From NCBI GenBank assembly GCA_916700875.1, contig CAKAKS010000062.1:4610373-4674372 (forward strand): a stretch of 64,000 nucleotides of DNA, in the 5' to 3' direction. This stretch comes from Sebastes aleutianus (taxonomy: Eukaryota > Chordata > Actinopteri > Perciformes > Sebastidae). Shown here one piece after another: positions 63,446-64,000 of this stretch. Both the position numbers and the translations under genes were made by a program. A model generated the notes under the pieces. That model searched no databases and was not told the DNA's origin. It saw nothing but the letters and a program-made list of their open reading frames with translations. Position 1 is the first letter of the stretch, and every line of letters starts with the position of its first letter.

Positions 63446-64000
63446 GGGGATACAGAGTTTTTAATCTGAGACAGACATGGTTATGTTTACCAGTGAACAT
63501 TTGCCAACATTTGCTGTCAAAAAGTGTATGAAATGCACGGTTGGAAGAGAGGTGAGTTGTTGACTGAAGGGCTGTGTTACTGACTTTTTGGGGGTTTTAC
63601 TATTAAAGTCTTTTTTTTTTTCTACAAACGTAGTTTATTTTTTATTTTGCACGAATCACTGTCGAAACTTCACTTACATTACTGTATTATATGATTGTAA
63701 TTCTGATAATAGCGCAGCTCTCTTCATATATAGGAGGTGATTTGCTGGTTTCTGCCTCCAATAAGACATTACATTTAGTTTGAAGGTGTTGGTGTTAAAC
63801 TTGCTAAAGCTAACGTAGGGCTATTAAACAACTTTGAGCAGAATCCCATTGGGATGATAAGATCATTAGTTTTTGTTTTGCAAAATCTCATGTAATGCGT
63901 TTATTGCTTTGAACATCAGCTCGATAAGTTTGCGTACATTTTCCATATAATGATATTTATCGATATTGGAAACTACTGCTGCATAAAATGAATGAGCTGA
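63446..64000. other. Downstream of rcn3, nothing recognised
   Basis: AT-rich sequence with no exon, RNA gene or clear repeat that I could identify. Confidence 0.5.

Overview
This is teleost fish nuclear DNA. The three genes are split by GT-AG introns, encode vertebrate-type proteins, and lie among fish-type transposons (Tc1, hAT and other MITEs), a LINE reverse transcriptase remnant and very long CA/GA microsatellites. I found no prokaryotic, phage or CRISPR features.

All three genes are on the + strand. (1) 2337-13982: mettl22, a METTL21-family protein lysine methyltransferase, 11 coding exons, 396 aa. (2) About 20283-51205: abat, mitochondrial GABA transaminase, a probable non-coding first exon followed after a 13.8-kb intron by 15 coding exons, 500 aa. 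All the catalytic residues I checked fall at the same numbers as in human ABAT. (3) About 55908-63431: a reticulocalbin (rcn3-like), a probable 5'UTR exon and 7 coding exons, 317 aa, with a signal peptide, six EF-hands and a C-terminal HDEL. Every splice junction was phased by hand and each summed CDS is an exact multiple of three.

The rest is intron and intergenic DNA, mostly repeats: a near-intact Tc1 element nested in an older MITE inside mettl22; two hAT-type elements with perfect 8-bp target duplications and a third degraded one; a pair of TTAA-flanked elements; several multi-copy MITE families, one with another repeat nested in it; a 28-bp minisatellite of about 38 copies in an abat intron; and many microsatellites, some sitting directly on abat splice sites.

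The genes do not form one pathway: a nuclear/cytosolic methyltransferase, a mitochondrial GABA-catabolic enzyme and an ER calcium-binding protein. mettl22-abat adjacency in the same orientation matches human 16p13, whereas the reticulocalbin is not next to ABAT in human. I see no convincing undescribed gene system. The most interesting signals are the repeat architecture around the abat splice sites and the well-bounded mobile elements.
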